A DNA stretch of 64,000 nt from contig NZ_UFXX01000001.1 of the NCBI RefSeq assembly GCF_900447535.1, positions 2,294,001-2,358,000 on the forward strand, written 5' to 3'. Positions 34,658 through 43,391 of the stretch are shown in pieces. Numbering within the stretch: position 1 is the stretch's first letter; each line of letters begins with the position of its first letter. A model generated the notes under the pieces. The model ran no database searches and was not told the origin of the DNA. It saw only the letters and a list, made by a program, of their open reading frames with translations. A program made the position numbers and the translations under genes. The stretch is from Dermacoccus nishinomiyaensis (lineage in GTDB: Bacteria; Actinomycetota; Actinomycetes; Actinomycetales; Dermatophilaceae).

Positions 34658-35637
34658 ACAGCCAAGCAGCCGACGCCGCGCCGATCCGCCTGGGCACCCG
34701 ACGCAGCCACCTCGCGATGACGCAGTCGACGTGGGTGGCCGAACAGTTGCGCGCGCACGGCCACGCCGTCGAGATCGTCGAGATCACGACCGAGGGCGAC
34801 GTCAACCGCGCCTCGCTGGCGCAGATGGGCGGCACGGGCGTGTTCGCCGCCGCCATCCGCCGCGCACTGCTCGAGGATGAGGTCGACATGGCCGTGCACT
34901 CGCTCAAGGACCTGCCCGTCGCGCCCGAACCGGGCCTCGTGATCGCCGGCATCCCCGTGCGCGAGGACCCGCGCGACGCCCTCGTCGCCCGTGACGGTCT
35001 GACGCTCGGCGAACTGCCCGCAGGCGCCGTCGTCGGCACTGGTTCGCCGCGACGTGCCGCGCAGCTGCAGGCGCTCGGGCTCGGCTTCGAGATCCGCGAC
35101 ATCCGCGGCAACATCGACACGCGCATGGGCTACGTGACGAGCGGAGAACTCGACGGCGTCATCCTGGCGCGCGCCGGGCTGACGCGTGTCGAACGCACCG
35201 GCGCCATCAGCGAGACGATCGACCCGCTGCAGATGCTGCCCGCCCCCGGCCAGGGCGCGCTCGGGCTCGAATGCCGCGAGGGTGACGCACGCGTCATCGC
35301 CGCGCTCGCGGAGCTCGACGACGCCGACACGCGCGCCGCCGTCACCGCCGAGCGCGCCGTGCTCGGCGCCCTCGAAGCCGGCTGCGCGGCACCCGTCGGC
35401 GCGCTCGCGGAGATCGTCGAAGAGCCCGACGGCTCGCTCGAGATCTCACTGCGCGCCTTCGTCGGTGCGCCCGACGGTTCGTTCGAGCTGCGCCGCAGCG
35501 ACGTTGGCTCCTACGACAACCCGGCCGCCGTCGGGGAGGCGCTCGCCCGCACGCTGCTCGACGACGGCGCGGGCGCAGTGATCCCGCCGCGCGAGGCACC
35601 GAATCCCACGACGAGCACGAAGGAGGCAGGCGCATGA
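34654..35637 (+). CDS. hemC: Porphobilinogen deaminase (hydroxymethylbilane synthase)
   Basis: 327 residues. Polymerises four porphobilinogens on a dipyrromethane cofactor attached to Cys244 (EAGCAAPVGA). LGTRRSHLAMTQ, VDMAVHSLKDLP and RGNIDTRM are the substrate-binding motifs. ATGA overlaps at both ends keep it in the hem operon. Confidence 0.97.
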   Translation: MNSQAADAAPIRLGTRRSHLAMTQSTWVAEQLRAHGHAVEIVEITTEGDVNRASLAQMGGTGVFAAAIRRALLEDEVDMAVHSLKDLPVAPEPGLVIAGIPVREDPRDALVARDGLTLGELPAGAVVGTGSPRRAAQLQALGLGFEIRDIRGNIDTRMGYVTSGELDGVILARAGLTRVERTGAISETIDPLQMLPAPGQGALGLECREGDARVIAALAELDDADTRAAVTAERAVLGALEAGCAAPVGALAEIVEEPDGSLEISLRAFVGAPDGSFELRRSDVGSYDNPAAVGEALARTLLDDGAGAVIPPREAPNPTTSTKEAGA

Positions 35638-37283
35638 GCACCGACCAGCACCACGCGAGGGTGGCCTTCGTCGGCGCGGGCCCGGGCGACCCGGGCCTGT
35701 TGACGATGCGCGCCGCGCGCCTCATCGAGAACGCGGACGCGGTGATCTTCGACCAGATCTGCGGTGAGCGCTTCGTCGCGCCGTTCGTGCGCGACGAGGT
35801 CGAACTCGTCGACGCCGGCTACGGCGACGCGGGCGCGCAGCTCACCACCGCGAGCCGCGCGAAGCTCGTCGTCAAGACTGCGAAATCCGTTGCAGCGCAG
35901 CATGATGACGCCGACAGCTCGGCTCGAGGTGGCGAGCAGCCGCTCGTCGTGCGCCTCATGGACGGCGACCCGTCGACGTTCCACGGCCTCGCCGAAGAAG
36001 CGCTCGCGTGCTCCAAGGCGGGCATCGACTTCGAGATCGTCCCGGGCGTCTCGGCCGTCTCCGCGGTGCCCGCGTACGCGGGCGTGCCGCTGACGGACGC
36101 GAAGGCGCGCACCGTCCACGTCGTCACCGCAGGCGACCCGAAGATCGACTGGGCGCGTTCGATCGACGCGTGCATCACCGTCGTCGTGCTCGGCCAGGCC
36201 GACGCGCTCAAGACGTCGCTGTGCGAACTGCGTGAGGCCGGCCGACGGGGCAACACGCCCGTCGCGCTGACGGAGAACGGCACGACGATCACGCAGTCGA
36301 CGGTGACGACGACGCTGGACGAGGTGCCCGCCGTGCTCAAGCGATCCTCGTTCGACGGGCCCGTCATGGCGATCGTCGGCTCGACGGTCGCGCACCGCGA
36401 CCTGCTGTCGTGGTGGGAGAACAAGCCGCTGTTCGGTTGGAACGTGCTCGTACCGCGCACGAAGGAGCAGTCGGGTTCGATGATCGAGCGTCTCGCGACG
36501 CACGGCGCAACGAGCACCGTCGTGCCGACGATCAGCGTCGAACCGCCGCGCACGCCGCAGCAGATGGAGAAGGCCGTCAAGGGCCTCGTCACGGGGCGCT
36601 ACGAGTGGGTCGGATTCACGTCCGTCAACGCCGTGCGCGCCGTGCGCGAGAAGTTCGCCGAGTTCGGGCTCGACGTGCGCGCGTTCGCGGGCGTCAAGAT
36701 CGCGGCCGTCGGCGGGGTGACGGCGAACGCGCTGCGCGAGTGGGGCCTCGAGGCCGACCTGACGCCGTCGGGTGAGCAGTCGGCACAGGGTCTGCTCGAG
36801 GTGTGGGCCGACTACGACGAGGATCTCGACCCGATCAACCGCGTCTTCCTGCCGCGCGCCGACATCGCGACGGACACGCTCGTCGCGGGCCTCGAGGAGA
36901 TGGGCTGGGAGGTCGACGACGTCACCGCGTACCGCACGGTGCGCGCGGCCCCGCCCGCGCCGGAGGTGCGTGAGGCGATCAAGTCGGGCAAGTTCGACGC
37001 CGTGTGCTTCACGTCGAGTTCGACGGTACGCAACCTCGTCGGCATCGCCGGCAAGCCGCACACGTCGACCGTCGTCGCGTGCATCGGCCCGGCGACGGCG
37101 AAGACCGCCGAGGAGCACGGGCTGCGCGTCGACGTCGTCGCGCCCGAGGCGTCGGCGGCGTCCCTCGTCGACGCTCTCGCCGGCTACGGCCGGTCGCTGG
37201 CCCACGAGGCCGCGGAGTCTGGGGAGAAGGTACGCCGCCCGAGCGATCGACGCGGGGCGGCCCGACGAAAGGTGAAGGCCTGA
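35634..37283 (+). CDS. hemD: Uroporphyrinogen-III synthase fused to a CobA-like methyltransferase domain
   Basis: 549 residues. Residues ~8-255 are the SUMT/CobA-like domain (VAFVGAGPGDPGLLTMRAARL at the N-terminus, EIVPGVSAVSAVPAYAGVPL in the middle). Residues ~265-515 are uroporphyrinogen-III synthase (VLVPRTKEQSGSM, GFTSVNAVRAV, CFTSSSTVRNLVG, ACIGPATAKTAEEHGL). This fusion is standard in actinobacteria. The CobA part carries a short acidic insert near 80-95, and its usual GGDP-F-F-GR loop reads DGDPSTFHGLAEE, so methyltransferase activity is not certain. The Arg/Lys-rich tail overlaps hemB by three bases. Confidence 0.93.
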   Translation: MSTDQHHARVAFVGAGPGDPGLLTMRAARLIENADAVIFDQICGERFVAPFVRDEVELVDAGYGDAGAQLTTASRAKLVVKTAKSVAAQHDDADSSARGGEQPLVVRLMDGDPSTFHGLAEEALACSKAGIDFEIVPGVSAVSAVPAYAGVPLTDAKARTVHVVTAGDPKIDWARSIDACITVVVLGQADALKTSLCELREAGRRGNTPVALTENGTTITQSTVTTTLDEVPAVLKRSSFDGPVMAIVGSTVAHRDLLSWWENKPLFGWNVLVPRTKEQSGSMIERLATHGATSTVVPTISVEPPRTPQQMEKAVKGLVTGRYEWVGFTSVNAVRAVREKFAEFGLDVRAFAGVKIAAVGGVTANALREWGLEADLTPSGEQSAQGLLEVWADYDEDLDPINRVFLPRADIATDTLVAGLEEMGWEVDDVTAYRTVRAAPPAPEVREAIKSGKFDAVCFTSSSTVRNLVGIAGKPHTSTVVACIGPATAKTAEEHGLRVDVVAPEASAASLVDALAGYGRSLAHEAAESGEKVRRPSDRRGAARRKVKA

Positions 37284-38248
37284 TGGGTAGCTACGATCTG
37301 ACGCACCGTCCGCGGCGGCTGCGCACGTCGCCGGTGATGCGCGACATGGTCGCCGAGACGGTCGTCTCGCCGTCCGACCTCATCCTGCCGGTGTTCGTGC
37401 GCGAGAACGCTTCGGAGAACACGCCGATCGCGTCGATGCCGGGCGTCGTGCAGCACACGCTCGACTCGCTCGTCGCGGAGGCGAAGCGCGCGCGTGACGC
37501 CGGCATCGCAGGCGTCATGCTGTTCGGCGTGCCGGAGTCGAAGGACGCCGTGGGTTCGGGTGCGCTCGATCCTGACGGCATCCTCAACGTCGGGCTGCGT
37601 GCCGTGCGTGACGCCGTGGGTGACGACCTGCTCGTCATGGGTGATCTGTGCCTCGACGAGTTCACCGACCATGGTCACTGCGGGGTTCTCGACGACGCGG
37701 GTCGGGTCGACAACGACGCGACGCTCGACGTGTACGCGCAGATGGCGGTGGCGCAGGCGCAGGCCGGTGCGCATGTGCTCGCGCCGAGCGGCATGATGGA
37801 CGGCCAGATCGGTGTCATCCGTGCGGCGCTCGATCTGTCGGGGCACGACGACGTCGCCGTCATGGCGTACTCGGCGAAGTACGCGTCGGCGGCGTACGGC
37901 CCGTTCCGTGAGGCCGTGCAGAGTTCGTTGCAGGGTGATCGCGCGACGTATCAGCAGGATCCGCGCAACCGCACCGAGTCGTTGCGTGAGGCGATGCTCG
38001 ACGAGGAGCAGGGCGCCGACATTCTCATGGTGAAGCCCGCGCTGCCGTACCTGGACGTGTTGTCGGACGTCGCGGCTGCCGCGACGGTGCCGGTCGCGGC
38101 GTATCAGGTGTCGGGTGAGATGGCGATGATCGAGGCGGCTGCAGCGAACGGTTGGATCGATCGTGAGCGCATGATCCGCGAGTCGTTGACGTGCATCAAG
38201 CGTGCCGGCGCGTCGATCATCTTGACGTACTACGCGCTGACGATCTAG
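37283..38248 (+). CDS. hemB: Delta-aminolevulinic acid dehydratase (porphobilinogen synthase)
   Basis: 321 residues. Condenses two aminolevulinates. Schiff-base lysines are K199 (YSAKYASAAYGPF) and K251 (MVKPALPYLD). The metal loop reads DLCLDEFTDHGHCG, keeping two of the three zinc cysteines, with Asp at the middle one, a common actinobacterial form. ATG overlaps the hemD stop. The last two codons and stop are the first bases of the 79-bp tandem array that follows. Confidence 0.96.
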   Translation: MGSYDLTHRPRRLRTSPVMRDMVAETVVSPSDLILPVFVRENASENTPIASMPGVVQHTLDSLVAEAKRARDAGIAGVMLFGVPESKDAVGSGALDPDGILNVGLRAVRDAVGDDLLVMGDLCLDEFTDHGHCGVLDDAGRVDNDATLDVYAQMAVAQAQAGAHVLAPSGMMDGQIGVIRAALDLSGHDDVAVMAYSAKYASAAYGPFREAVQSSLQGDRATYQQDPRNRTESLREAMLDEEQGADILMVKPALPYLDVLSDVAAAATVPVAAYQVSGEMAMIEAAAANGWIDRERMIRESLTCIKRAGASIILTYYALTI

Positions 38249-38556
38249 CTCGGTGGGGCCTGAGCTTGCGAAGGTTCCAGCGAGCGTTGAGGAAGCGCGT
38301 CAAAAAAATCGTGCGATGGCGATCTGGCTCGGTGGGGCCTGAGCTTGCGAAGGTTCCAGCGAGCGTTGAGGAAGCGCGTCAAAAAAATCGTGCGATGGCG
38401 ATCTGGCTCGGTGGGGCCTGAGCTTGCGAAGGTTCCAGCGAGCGTTGAGGAAGCGCGTCAAAAAAATCGTGCGCTGGCGATCTGGCTCGGTGGGGCCTGA
38501 GCTTGCGAAGGTTTTAACGAGCGTTGAGTAAGCGCGTCAAAAGATCGTGCGCTGGC
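38242..38556 (+). repeat. 79-bp tandem array, four copies, starting at the hemB stop
   Basis: Units begin at 38242, 38321, 38400 and 38479 (periods 79, 79, 79 and 78). The first three are almost identical; the fourth has diverged (TTTTAACG for TTCCAGCG, fewer A). Each contains AGCGAGCGTTGAGGA or a close form, a run of seven A (four in the last), and starts GATCTAG or GATCTGG, where the first copy supplies the hemB stop. There are no spacers, so it is not CRISPR. Confidence 0.92.
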
Positions 38557-38611
38557 GATCTGACGCGTGCTGACGACCGATCGGGCGCCCAGCCCATCGC
38601 GTCACGCATGA

Positions 38612-38645
38612 CGAGAGGCCACGAGTTGTTGCTCGTGGCCTCTCG
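38612..38645 (+). terminator. 14-bp terminator after the hemB array
   Basis: CGAGAGGCCACGAG, loop TTGTTG, CTCGTGGCCTCTCG: perfect stem. It is the first strong hairpin after the hem operon; the bases from the array to here (38557-38611) and on to sodA contain no gene. Confidence 0.75.
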
Positions 38646-38696
38646 CGCTTCCCGTCCCAGGTGCGACTGTATCGCATCTGACGAGGTATGCCTTAG

Positions 38697-38724
38697 TTGC
38701 GACTTCGTCGCAGGTGGATAGCGT
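38697..38724 (+). promoter_or_regulatory. sodA promoter region
   Basis: TTGCGA (38697-38702), 16 bases, then TAGCGT (38719-38724), six bases before the sodA ATG with no ribosome site. The palindrome TGCGAC-TTC-GTCGCA (38698-38712) overlaps the -35 and could be an operator. A DtxR-like string AGGTATGCCT lies at 38684-38693. Confidence 0.4.
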
Positions 38725-38730
38725 GGGGTC

Positions 38731-39351
38731 ATGGCTGACTACTCGCTCCCGGAACTTCCCTACGACTACGCAGCTCTCGAGCCCTACATCTCGGGCGAGA
38801 TCATGGAGTTGCACCACGACAAGCACCACGCGACGTACGTCAAGGGCATCAACACGGCCGTCGACCAGCTGTCGGAGATGCGTGACAAGGAGGAGTTCAC
38901 GTTCCTCGGCACGCTGGAGAAGAACCTGGCGTTCCACCTCGGTGGCCACGTCAATCACTCGGTGTTCTGGACGAACATGTCGCCTGACGGTGGTGACAAG
39001 CCCGTTGGTGATCTCGCGGCTCGTATCGACGCCGACTTCGGTTCGCTCGACAAGTTCCGCGCGCAGTTCGAGGCCAACGCCCTCGGTGTGCAGGGTGCCG
39101 GCTGGTCGGTGCTGACGTGGGACATGGTCGCGCAGAAGCTGTACATCGTTCAGCACTTCGACCACCAGGGCAACGTGCCGATCTGCATGGTTCCGCTGCT
39201 CATGCTCGACATGTGGGAGCACTCCTACTACCTGCAGTACAAGAACGACAAGGCGACGTTCGTCAAGCAGTGGTGGAACATCGTCAACTGGGCTGACGTG
39301 CAGGCGCGTTTCGAGAAGGCGTCGAAGCAGACGCCCGGTCTCATCGTCTGA
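38731..39351 (+). CDS. sodA: Superoxide dismutase, Fe/Mn type
   Basis: 206 residues. Converts superoxide to peroxide and oxygen. Metal ligands are H28 (ELHHDKHH), H76 ([10 protein letters not shown]), D160 and H164 ([11 protein letters not shown]). No signal peptide, so it is cytoplasmic unless exported by a non-classical route. Fe or Mn use cannot be told from sequence alone. It stands alone between the hem operon and a large palindrome. Confidence 0.96.
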   Translation: MADYSLPELPYDYAALEPYISGEIMELHHDKHHATYVKGINTAVDQLSEMRDKEEFTFLGTLEKNLAFHLGGHVNHSVFWTNMSPDGGDKPVGDLAARIDADFGSLDKFRAQFEANALGVQGAGWSVLTWDMVAQKLYIVQHFDHQGNVPICMVPLLMLDMWEHSYYLQYKNDKATFVKQWWNIVNWADVQARFEKASKQTPGLIV

Positions 39352-39372
39352 CCGCTGCATCAGTCATCGACG

Positions 39373-39426
39373 CAAGGGTTGAGGAGGTTCGCGCTCCAGG
39401 GGGGGCGCGAACCTCCTCAACCCTTG
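39373..39426. repeat. 22-bp-stem palindrome, family A copy 1
   Basis: CAAGGGTTGAGGAGG... (39373-39394) pairs perfectly with 39405-39426 around a ten-base loop. It is 21 bases past the sodA stop. The sequence and its left flank TCATCGACGCA closely match the palindrome at 40281-40332. Confidence 0.85.
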
Positions 39427-39548
39427 TCGGCGTCTGCGGCTGTCATTCCCGGCGGTGACGATCGTGGGCGTCATCGTGAGGTGGGGGAGGCCCCAGGGTG
39501 GGCCGGCGTCGATGGCGCCGGGCGCGGCGCGCGCGTCAGGCTGGATCC

Positions 39549-39728
39549 ATGACTGTGGAGCGAGTGAGTGCAACGCAGGTGGCGGCTGACCTGGCCGTGG
39601 CCTCGTGCGGCGTCGTCGGCCGCGTTCAGTTGCGCGAGCGAGGCGTCGAGCGTCACTACGTGCGTACGCTCGTGCGCCGGGATGCTGCGGGCCCGCGAAA
39701 GGCGCGGTTCGGCCTGGCGACGGCGTGA
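39549..39728 (+). pseudogene. N-terminal fragment of an AbiEi-like/DUF559 protein
   Basis: 59 residues: ATQVAADLAVASCGVVGRVQ then LRERGVERHYVRTLVRRD, the winged-helix start of type IV toxin-antitoxin AbiEi-like proteins that also carry a C-terminal DUF559 nuclease domain. The frame stops at 39728, and the nuclease part follows in another frame. CAGGCT lies six bases before the ATG, so it may still be transcribed. The central ~100 residues usual for the family are absent, pointing to a deletion as well as a frameshift. Confidence 0.5.
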
Positions 39729-40309
39729 GTGAGCATCGTGTTCGCCACGTGCCGCCGCTGCACGCCCCTCCCGTTCCGCGAGCGCGCGAGGACGTCGCAG
39801 CCATTCGTGCCGCCTCTTTCGCCGCCACGGATCACGCGGCCGGGGCGCTGCTCGCGATGACGGTGCAACAGCGCCTCACCACACCTGAGTGGCTCTCTAC
39901 GGCGTCGCAGATGCACCCCACGCTGCGGCGACGACGTGCCATCGCCGGGTTCATCCGCGACATCGGCGGTGGGTCGCAATCCATCGACGAACTCGCCTTC
40001 GTCGCGCACCCGCGTCGACGCCGGTCTCCACTGCCGGATCGTCAGGTCGTGCGCCAGGGCCCCGACGGGGGCTGGTACCTCGATGCACGCTGGAACGCCG
40101 ACGGCCGCGTCGCCGAGATCGACGGCGCACACCACCAGGGCGGCGCCAACCCGATCACCGACGCACTGCGGCAGAACGCCGTCGCCCTCCACGGCGATCG
40201 CGTCCTGCGCGTTCCCGACATCGGCCTGCGCAGCGACCCTGATGCGTTCCTCGACCAGATCGAAGCCGCACTCATCGACGCAGGGGTTGTGGAGGTTCGT
40301 GCTCCATGA
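39725..40309 (+). pseudogene. DUF559 (VSR/MTES-like) nuclease-domain fragment
   Basis: 194 residues if started at GTG 39725, which overlaps the preceding stop as GTGA. LLAMTVQQRL, then RRRAIAGFIRDIGGGSQSID, LPDRQVVRQGPDGGWYLDARW and VAEIDGAHHQGG with LRQNAVALHGDRVLRVP are the DUF559 endonuclease-like core. The final codons and stop lie inside the arm and loop of the palindrome at 40281-40332, which has replaced the natural C-terminus. It could be expressed as a second coupled peptide, but decay is more likely. Confidence 0.55.
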
Positions 40310-40332
40310 AGCACGAACCTCCACAACCCCTG
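40281..40332. repeat. 23-bp-stem palindrome, family A copy 2
   Basis: CAGGGGTTGTGGAGG... (40281-40303) pairs perfectly with 40310-40332 around CCATGA. The shared core with copy 1 is GGGTTGNGGAGGTTCGNGCT, and both copies are preceded by TCATCGACGCA. The two copies bracket the broken DUF559 gene. Confidence 0.85.
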
Positions 40333-40337
40333 TGGTT

Positions 40338-40668
40338 GCTTGATCGTCGTCAGGCCTTTTTCCGGGCCTGACTCCTCAACGCTCGCTTCGGCAGGATCCT
40401 CGCATGACATGCGCGTTCGTCCGCGCCGCGCTCGACGAATACGACGCTGCGGTCCTACCTACGCTCGCTTGATCGTCGTCAGGCCTTTTTCCGGGCCTGA
40501 CTCCTCAACGCTCGCTTCGGCAGGATCCTCGCTTGACATGCGCGGTCGTCCGCGCCCGGCGCGGGTGAAGCCATCCTCGCTTCGCTGCCGTGACTCCACC
40601 CGCGCCGTGCTCGACGAACACGACGCTGCGGTCCTACCTACGCTCGCTTGATCGTCGTCAGGCCTTCG
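40338..40668. repeat. Tandem duplication at the yceI 3' end (units of 129 and 179 bp)
   Basis: The string GCTTGATCGTCGTCAGGCC starts at 40338, 40467 and 40646; the last copy is the true yceI end (TCA is its stop on the minus strand). Unit 2 equals unit 1 plus about 50 inserted bases. Read in the yceI direction each unit contains AAGCGAGCGTTGAGGAG, the same core as the hemB array, and a TCAGGCC...GGCCTGA hairpin with an A-run. This fills the 348-base gap between the DUF559 fragment and yceI; no gene is seen. Confidence 0.85.
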
Positions 40669-41188
40669 TGAACTCGAGGTCGAGGTTGATCTTGATCTTC
40701 TCGCTGATCAGGACGCCGCCACCGTCGAGGGGAGCGTTGAACGTCATGCCGAAGTCGTTGCGGTTGATCTCACCCGACGCCTCGAAACCGGCGCGCGTGG
40801 CGCCCCACGGGTCGGTCGCGACACCGTTGAAGTCGTACGAGAACGTGACGGGCTTCGTCACATCCTTGATCGTCAGGTCACCCGTGATCTCGTCGTCCGT
40901 GATCTGCGTGGCCTTGAACGTCATCGTCGGGTAGGTCTCGACGTCGAAGAAGTCGCCCGACTTGACGTGCGCATCACGGTCGGCGTTGCCCGTGTCGACC
41001 GACGCGGTCTGCACCGTGAACTCGACGCTCGAATCCGAGATCGGGTCGGCGGCGACGACCGTTGCCGAGTAGTCGGTGAACTTGCCGCGCACCTTCGTCA
41101 CCATGAGGTGACGGGCGACGAACGAGATCTCCGTGTGCGCCGGGTCGATGTTCCAGGTGCCGGCGGGGAGGGTGTTGAGGGAGGCCAT
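40658..41188 (-). CDS. YceI-family lipid-binding protein
   Basis: 176 residues, a lipocalin-like beta barrel that binds isoprenoid or fatty chains. GTWNIDPAHTEISFVARHLMV is the family start; FFDVETYPTMTFKAT, LTIKDVTKPVTF and NRNDFGMTFN follow. No signal peptide, so cytoplasmic. It diverges from a MarR regulator, a pairing often seen in actinobacteria. AAAGGAAAGGGG precedes the ATG. Confidence 0.93.
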   Translation of the reverse strand: MASLNTLPAGTWNIDPAHTEISFVARHLMVTKVRGKFTDYSATVVAADPISDSSVEFTVQTASVDTGNADRDAHVKSGDFFDVETYPTMTFKATQITDDEITGDLTIKDVTKPVTFSYDFNGVATDPWGATRAGFEASGEINRNDFGMTFNAPLDGGGVLISEKIKINLDLEFTKA

Positions 41189-41247
41189 GACGAGCCCCTT
41201 TCCTTCAGATCGTTGATGGGCGATGCACTCACCGTAGCGGAGTGTTG

Positions 41248-41263
41248 TTGAATTTTAAACTAC
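41248..41263. promoter_or_regulatory. Possible MarR operator / divergent promoter
   Basis: TTGAATTTTAAACTAC is the only AT-rich tract between yceI and marR and is roughly palindromic around TTTTAA. TTGAAT-type boxes are typical MarR-family targets beside yceI genes. Not a perfect repeat, so moderate confidence only. Confidence 0.4.
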
Positions 41264-41379
41264 ATGCCCGGGGGTGCGTATTCCATTCCACACCCCAACA
41301 GGGGGTTCGTGTGGAACTGACGCTGAACACCGGGAATACTGGCTCTGTTGAGGAATCGGTTGCAGGAGAGGCGAGTAGC

Positions 41380-41850
41380 GTGACGCGAGGTGGCGAGACG
41401 GCGTGGTTGAGCGAGTCCGAGCAGGCTGCGTGGCGCCACTACCTGCGCGGCGCGCGGGCGCTCGAGACGGCGCTCGATCGTGAACTGCTCGCCCACGGCA
41501 TGTCGCTGGCCGAGTACGAGATCCTCTCGATGCTCTCCGAATCGGAGGGTCGGCGCCTGCGCATGAGTGCGCTCGCGACCATCGTCGTGCAGTCACGCAG
41601 TCGGCTGACGCACACCGCCAACCGCCTCGAACGGCGCGGCTGGGTCGAGCGTCAGCCCTGCCTCGACGACTCGCGCGGCGTCGAACTCGTCCTCACCGAG
41701 GACGGGCTGCAGGCCCTGCACGAGGCAGCCAAGGTGCACGTCGCGAGTGTGCGCGCCTTCATGGTCGACGTGATGCCCGCGCGTCAGTTCGCGAGCCTCG
41801 GGGATGCCATGCGCCGCGTCGGCGAGGCCGTCGAGGCCAGCGAGCGCTGA
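41380..41850 (+). CDS. MarR-family transcriptional regulator
   Basis: 156 residues from GTG 41380, where AGGAG lies 11 bases upstream; an in-frame GTG at 41311 would add 23 unconserved residues. Winged helix: LAEYEILSMLSESEGRRLR, STIVVQSRSRLTHTANRLE-like recognition helix (about 69-88) and wing ERRGWVERQPCLDDSRGVELVLTEDG. It probably represses yceI and itself; the ligand is unknown. Confidence 0.88.
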   Translation: MTRGGETAWLSESEQAAWRHYLRGARALETALDRELLAHGMSLAEYEILSMLSESEGRRLRMSALATIVVQSRSRLTHTANRLERRGWVERQPCLDDSRGVELVLTEDGLQALHEAAKVHVASVRAFMVDVMPARQFASLGDAMRRVGEAVEASER

Positions 41851-42063
41851 CGACCGGAGCACGCCACCACCCCGCGCACGGTGTGTCGAGGCACCACCTG
41901 CCACGCCCGGAGCGAGGAGTATGACGGGACGTTCCCTGCGACGGCGCGCACCGGCCGTCCCCGTCGCGGGTGCGACGACGCGACGCTGCTGTGGTAAGCC
42001 TCACGGGCCGTGAGGGGGCCGGCGTGGAGGGGGTTGTCAGTGCGCGATGGAACAATGATGCGC

Positions 42064-43389
42064 ATGAGCCAGAACACCTCGACGTCTCAGGCATTGCTCG
42101 ATCACGCCCGCTCGGTCACCCCAGGCGGCGTCAACTCCCCGGTGCGGGCGTTCCGCGCCGTCGGCGGCACGCCGCGCTTCATCCGTGAGGCGAAGGGGCC
42201 GTGGCTGACGGACGTCGACGGCAACCGTTACGTCGACCTCATCTGCTCGTGGGGGCCGATGATCCTCGGCCACGCCGACCCGCGCGTCATGGACGCGGTG
42301 CAGCAGGCCGCGTCGCACGGGTTCAGCTTCGGCACGCCGAGCGAGAACGAGGTGGCGCTCGCCACCGAGATCGTCAGCCGCGTCGAGCCGGTCGAGCAGG
42401 TACGCCTCGTCTCCTCCGGCACCGAGGCCACGATGTCGGCCATCCGTCTCGCCCGCGGCGCGACGCAGCGCAGCAAGATCATCAAGTTCGCAGGGTGCTA
42501 CCACGGCCACGTCGACGCGCTGCTCGCCGCCGCCGGCTCCGGCCTCGCGACGTTCGCCCTGCCCGACTCGGCCGGCGTCCCCGCCTCGAGTGCGGGAGAG
42601 ACGATCGTGCTGCCGTACAACGACGTCGACGCGCTCGACGCGGCCTTCGCCGAGCACGGTGACGAGGTCGCCGCCGTCATCACCGAGGCCTCGCCGGGCA
42701 ACATGGGCGTCGTGCCGCCGGCGCCCGGTTTTACGAAGGCGCTGCGCGACATCACCACGAAGCACGGCGCTCTGCTCATCTCCGACGAGGTGATGACGGG
42801 CTTCCGCTGCTCCGCGGCCGGCTGGTTCGGTCACGAGGGTCAGCAGGGTGAGACGGCGCCCGATCTGTTCACGTTCGGCAAGGTCATGGGCGGCGGCTTC
42901 CCGGCTGCCGCGTTCGGTGGGCGTCGCGACCTCATGGAGCTGCTCGCACCCGACGGCCCCGTCTACCAGGCGGGCACCCTCGCCGGTAACCCGATCGCGA
43001 CGGCCGCCGGCCTCGCGACGCTGCAGGCCTGCACGCCGGAGGTCTACGCGCACCTCGACCTCGTCGCACACACGATCGCCGATGCGGCCTCGAGCGAGCT
43101 GACGAAGGCCGGCGTCCCGCACCAGGTGCAGTGGGCGAGTTCGATGTTCTCGATCTTCTTCACCGACGAGGCCGTGACGAACTACGACGGCGCCAAGAAA
43201 CAGGACATCCATGCCTTCGCCCGCTTCTTCGACGCGATGCTCGCCCAGGGCGTGCACCTGCCGCCGTCGTCGTTCGAGGCCTGGTTCGTCTCCGCGAGTC
43301 ACGACGACGAGGCCGTCGCGCACATCGTCGAAGCGCTGCCGACCGCGGCGCGCGCCGCGGCGTCCACAGACTCGGCTGCGACACTGTGA
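42064..43389 (+). CDS. hemL: Glutamate-1-semialdehyde 2,1-aminomutase
   Basis: 441 residues from ATG 42064 (ATGs at 42055 and 42058 add three residues or fewer). PLP enzyme making aminolevulinate, the step after Hem[15 protein letters not shown] opens it, [14 protein letters not shown] and [15 protein letters not shown] follow, [10 protein letters not shown] holds the PLP-contacting Asp and [18 protein letters not shown] the Schiff-base Lys. It is 4 kb from the other hem genes. Confidence 0.96.
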   Translation: MSQNTSTSQALLDHARSVTPGGVNSPVRAFRAVGGTPRFIREAKGPWLTDVDGNRYVDLICSWGPMILGHADPRVMDAVQQAASHGFSFGTPSENEVALATEIVSRVEPVEQVRLVSSGTEATMSAIRLARGATQRSKIIKFAGCYHGHVDALLAAAGSGLATFALPDSAGVPASSAGETIVLPYNDVDALDAAFAEHGDEVAAVITEASPGNMGVVPPAPGFTKALRDITTKHGALLISDEVMTGFRCSAAGWFGHEGQQGETAPDLFTFGKVMGGGFPAAAFGGRRDLMELLAPDGPVYQAGTLAGNPIATAAGLATLQACTPEVYAHLDLVAHTIADAASSELTKAGVPHQVQWASSMFSIFFTDEAVTNYDGAKKQDIHAFARFFDAMLAQGVHLPPSSFEAWFVSASHDDEAVAHIVEALPTAARAAASTDSAATL

Positions 43390-43391
43390 GC

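Noticed and set aside
35511-37205. 564-codon frame antisense to hemD
   Set aside because: Arg-rich shadow, no recognisable domain; hemD on the other strand is certain.
38242-38556. CRISPR array
   Set aside because: The 79-bp units are directly adjacent with no unique spacers, and no cas gene is in the window.
39373-40332. Insertion sequence with terminal inverted repeats
   Set aside because: The two palindromes are each internally symmetric and no transposase or clear target-site duplication is present; kept as a finding about palindromes only.
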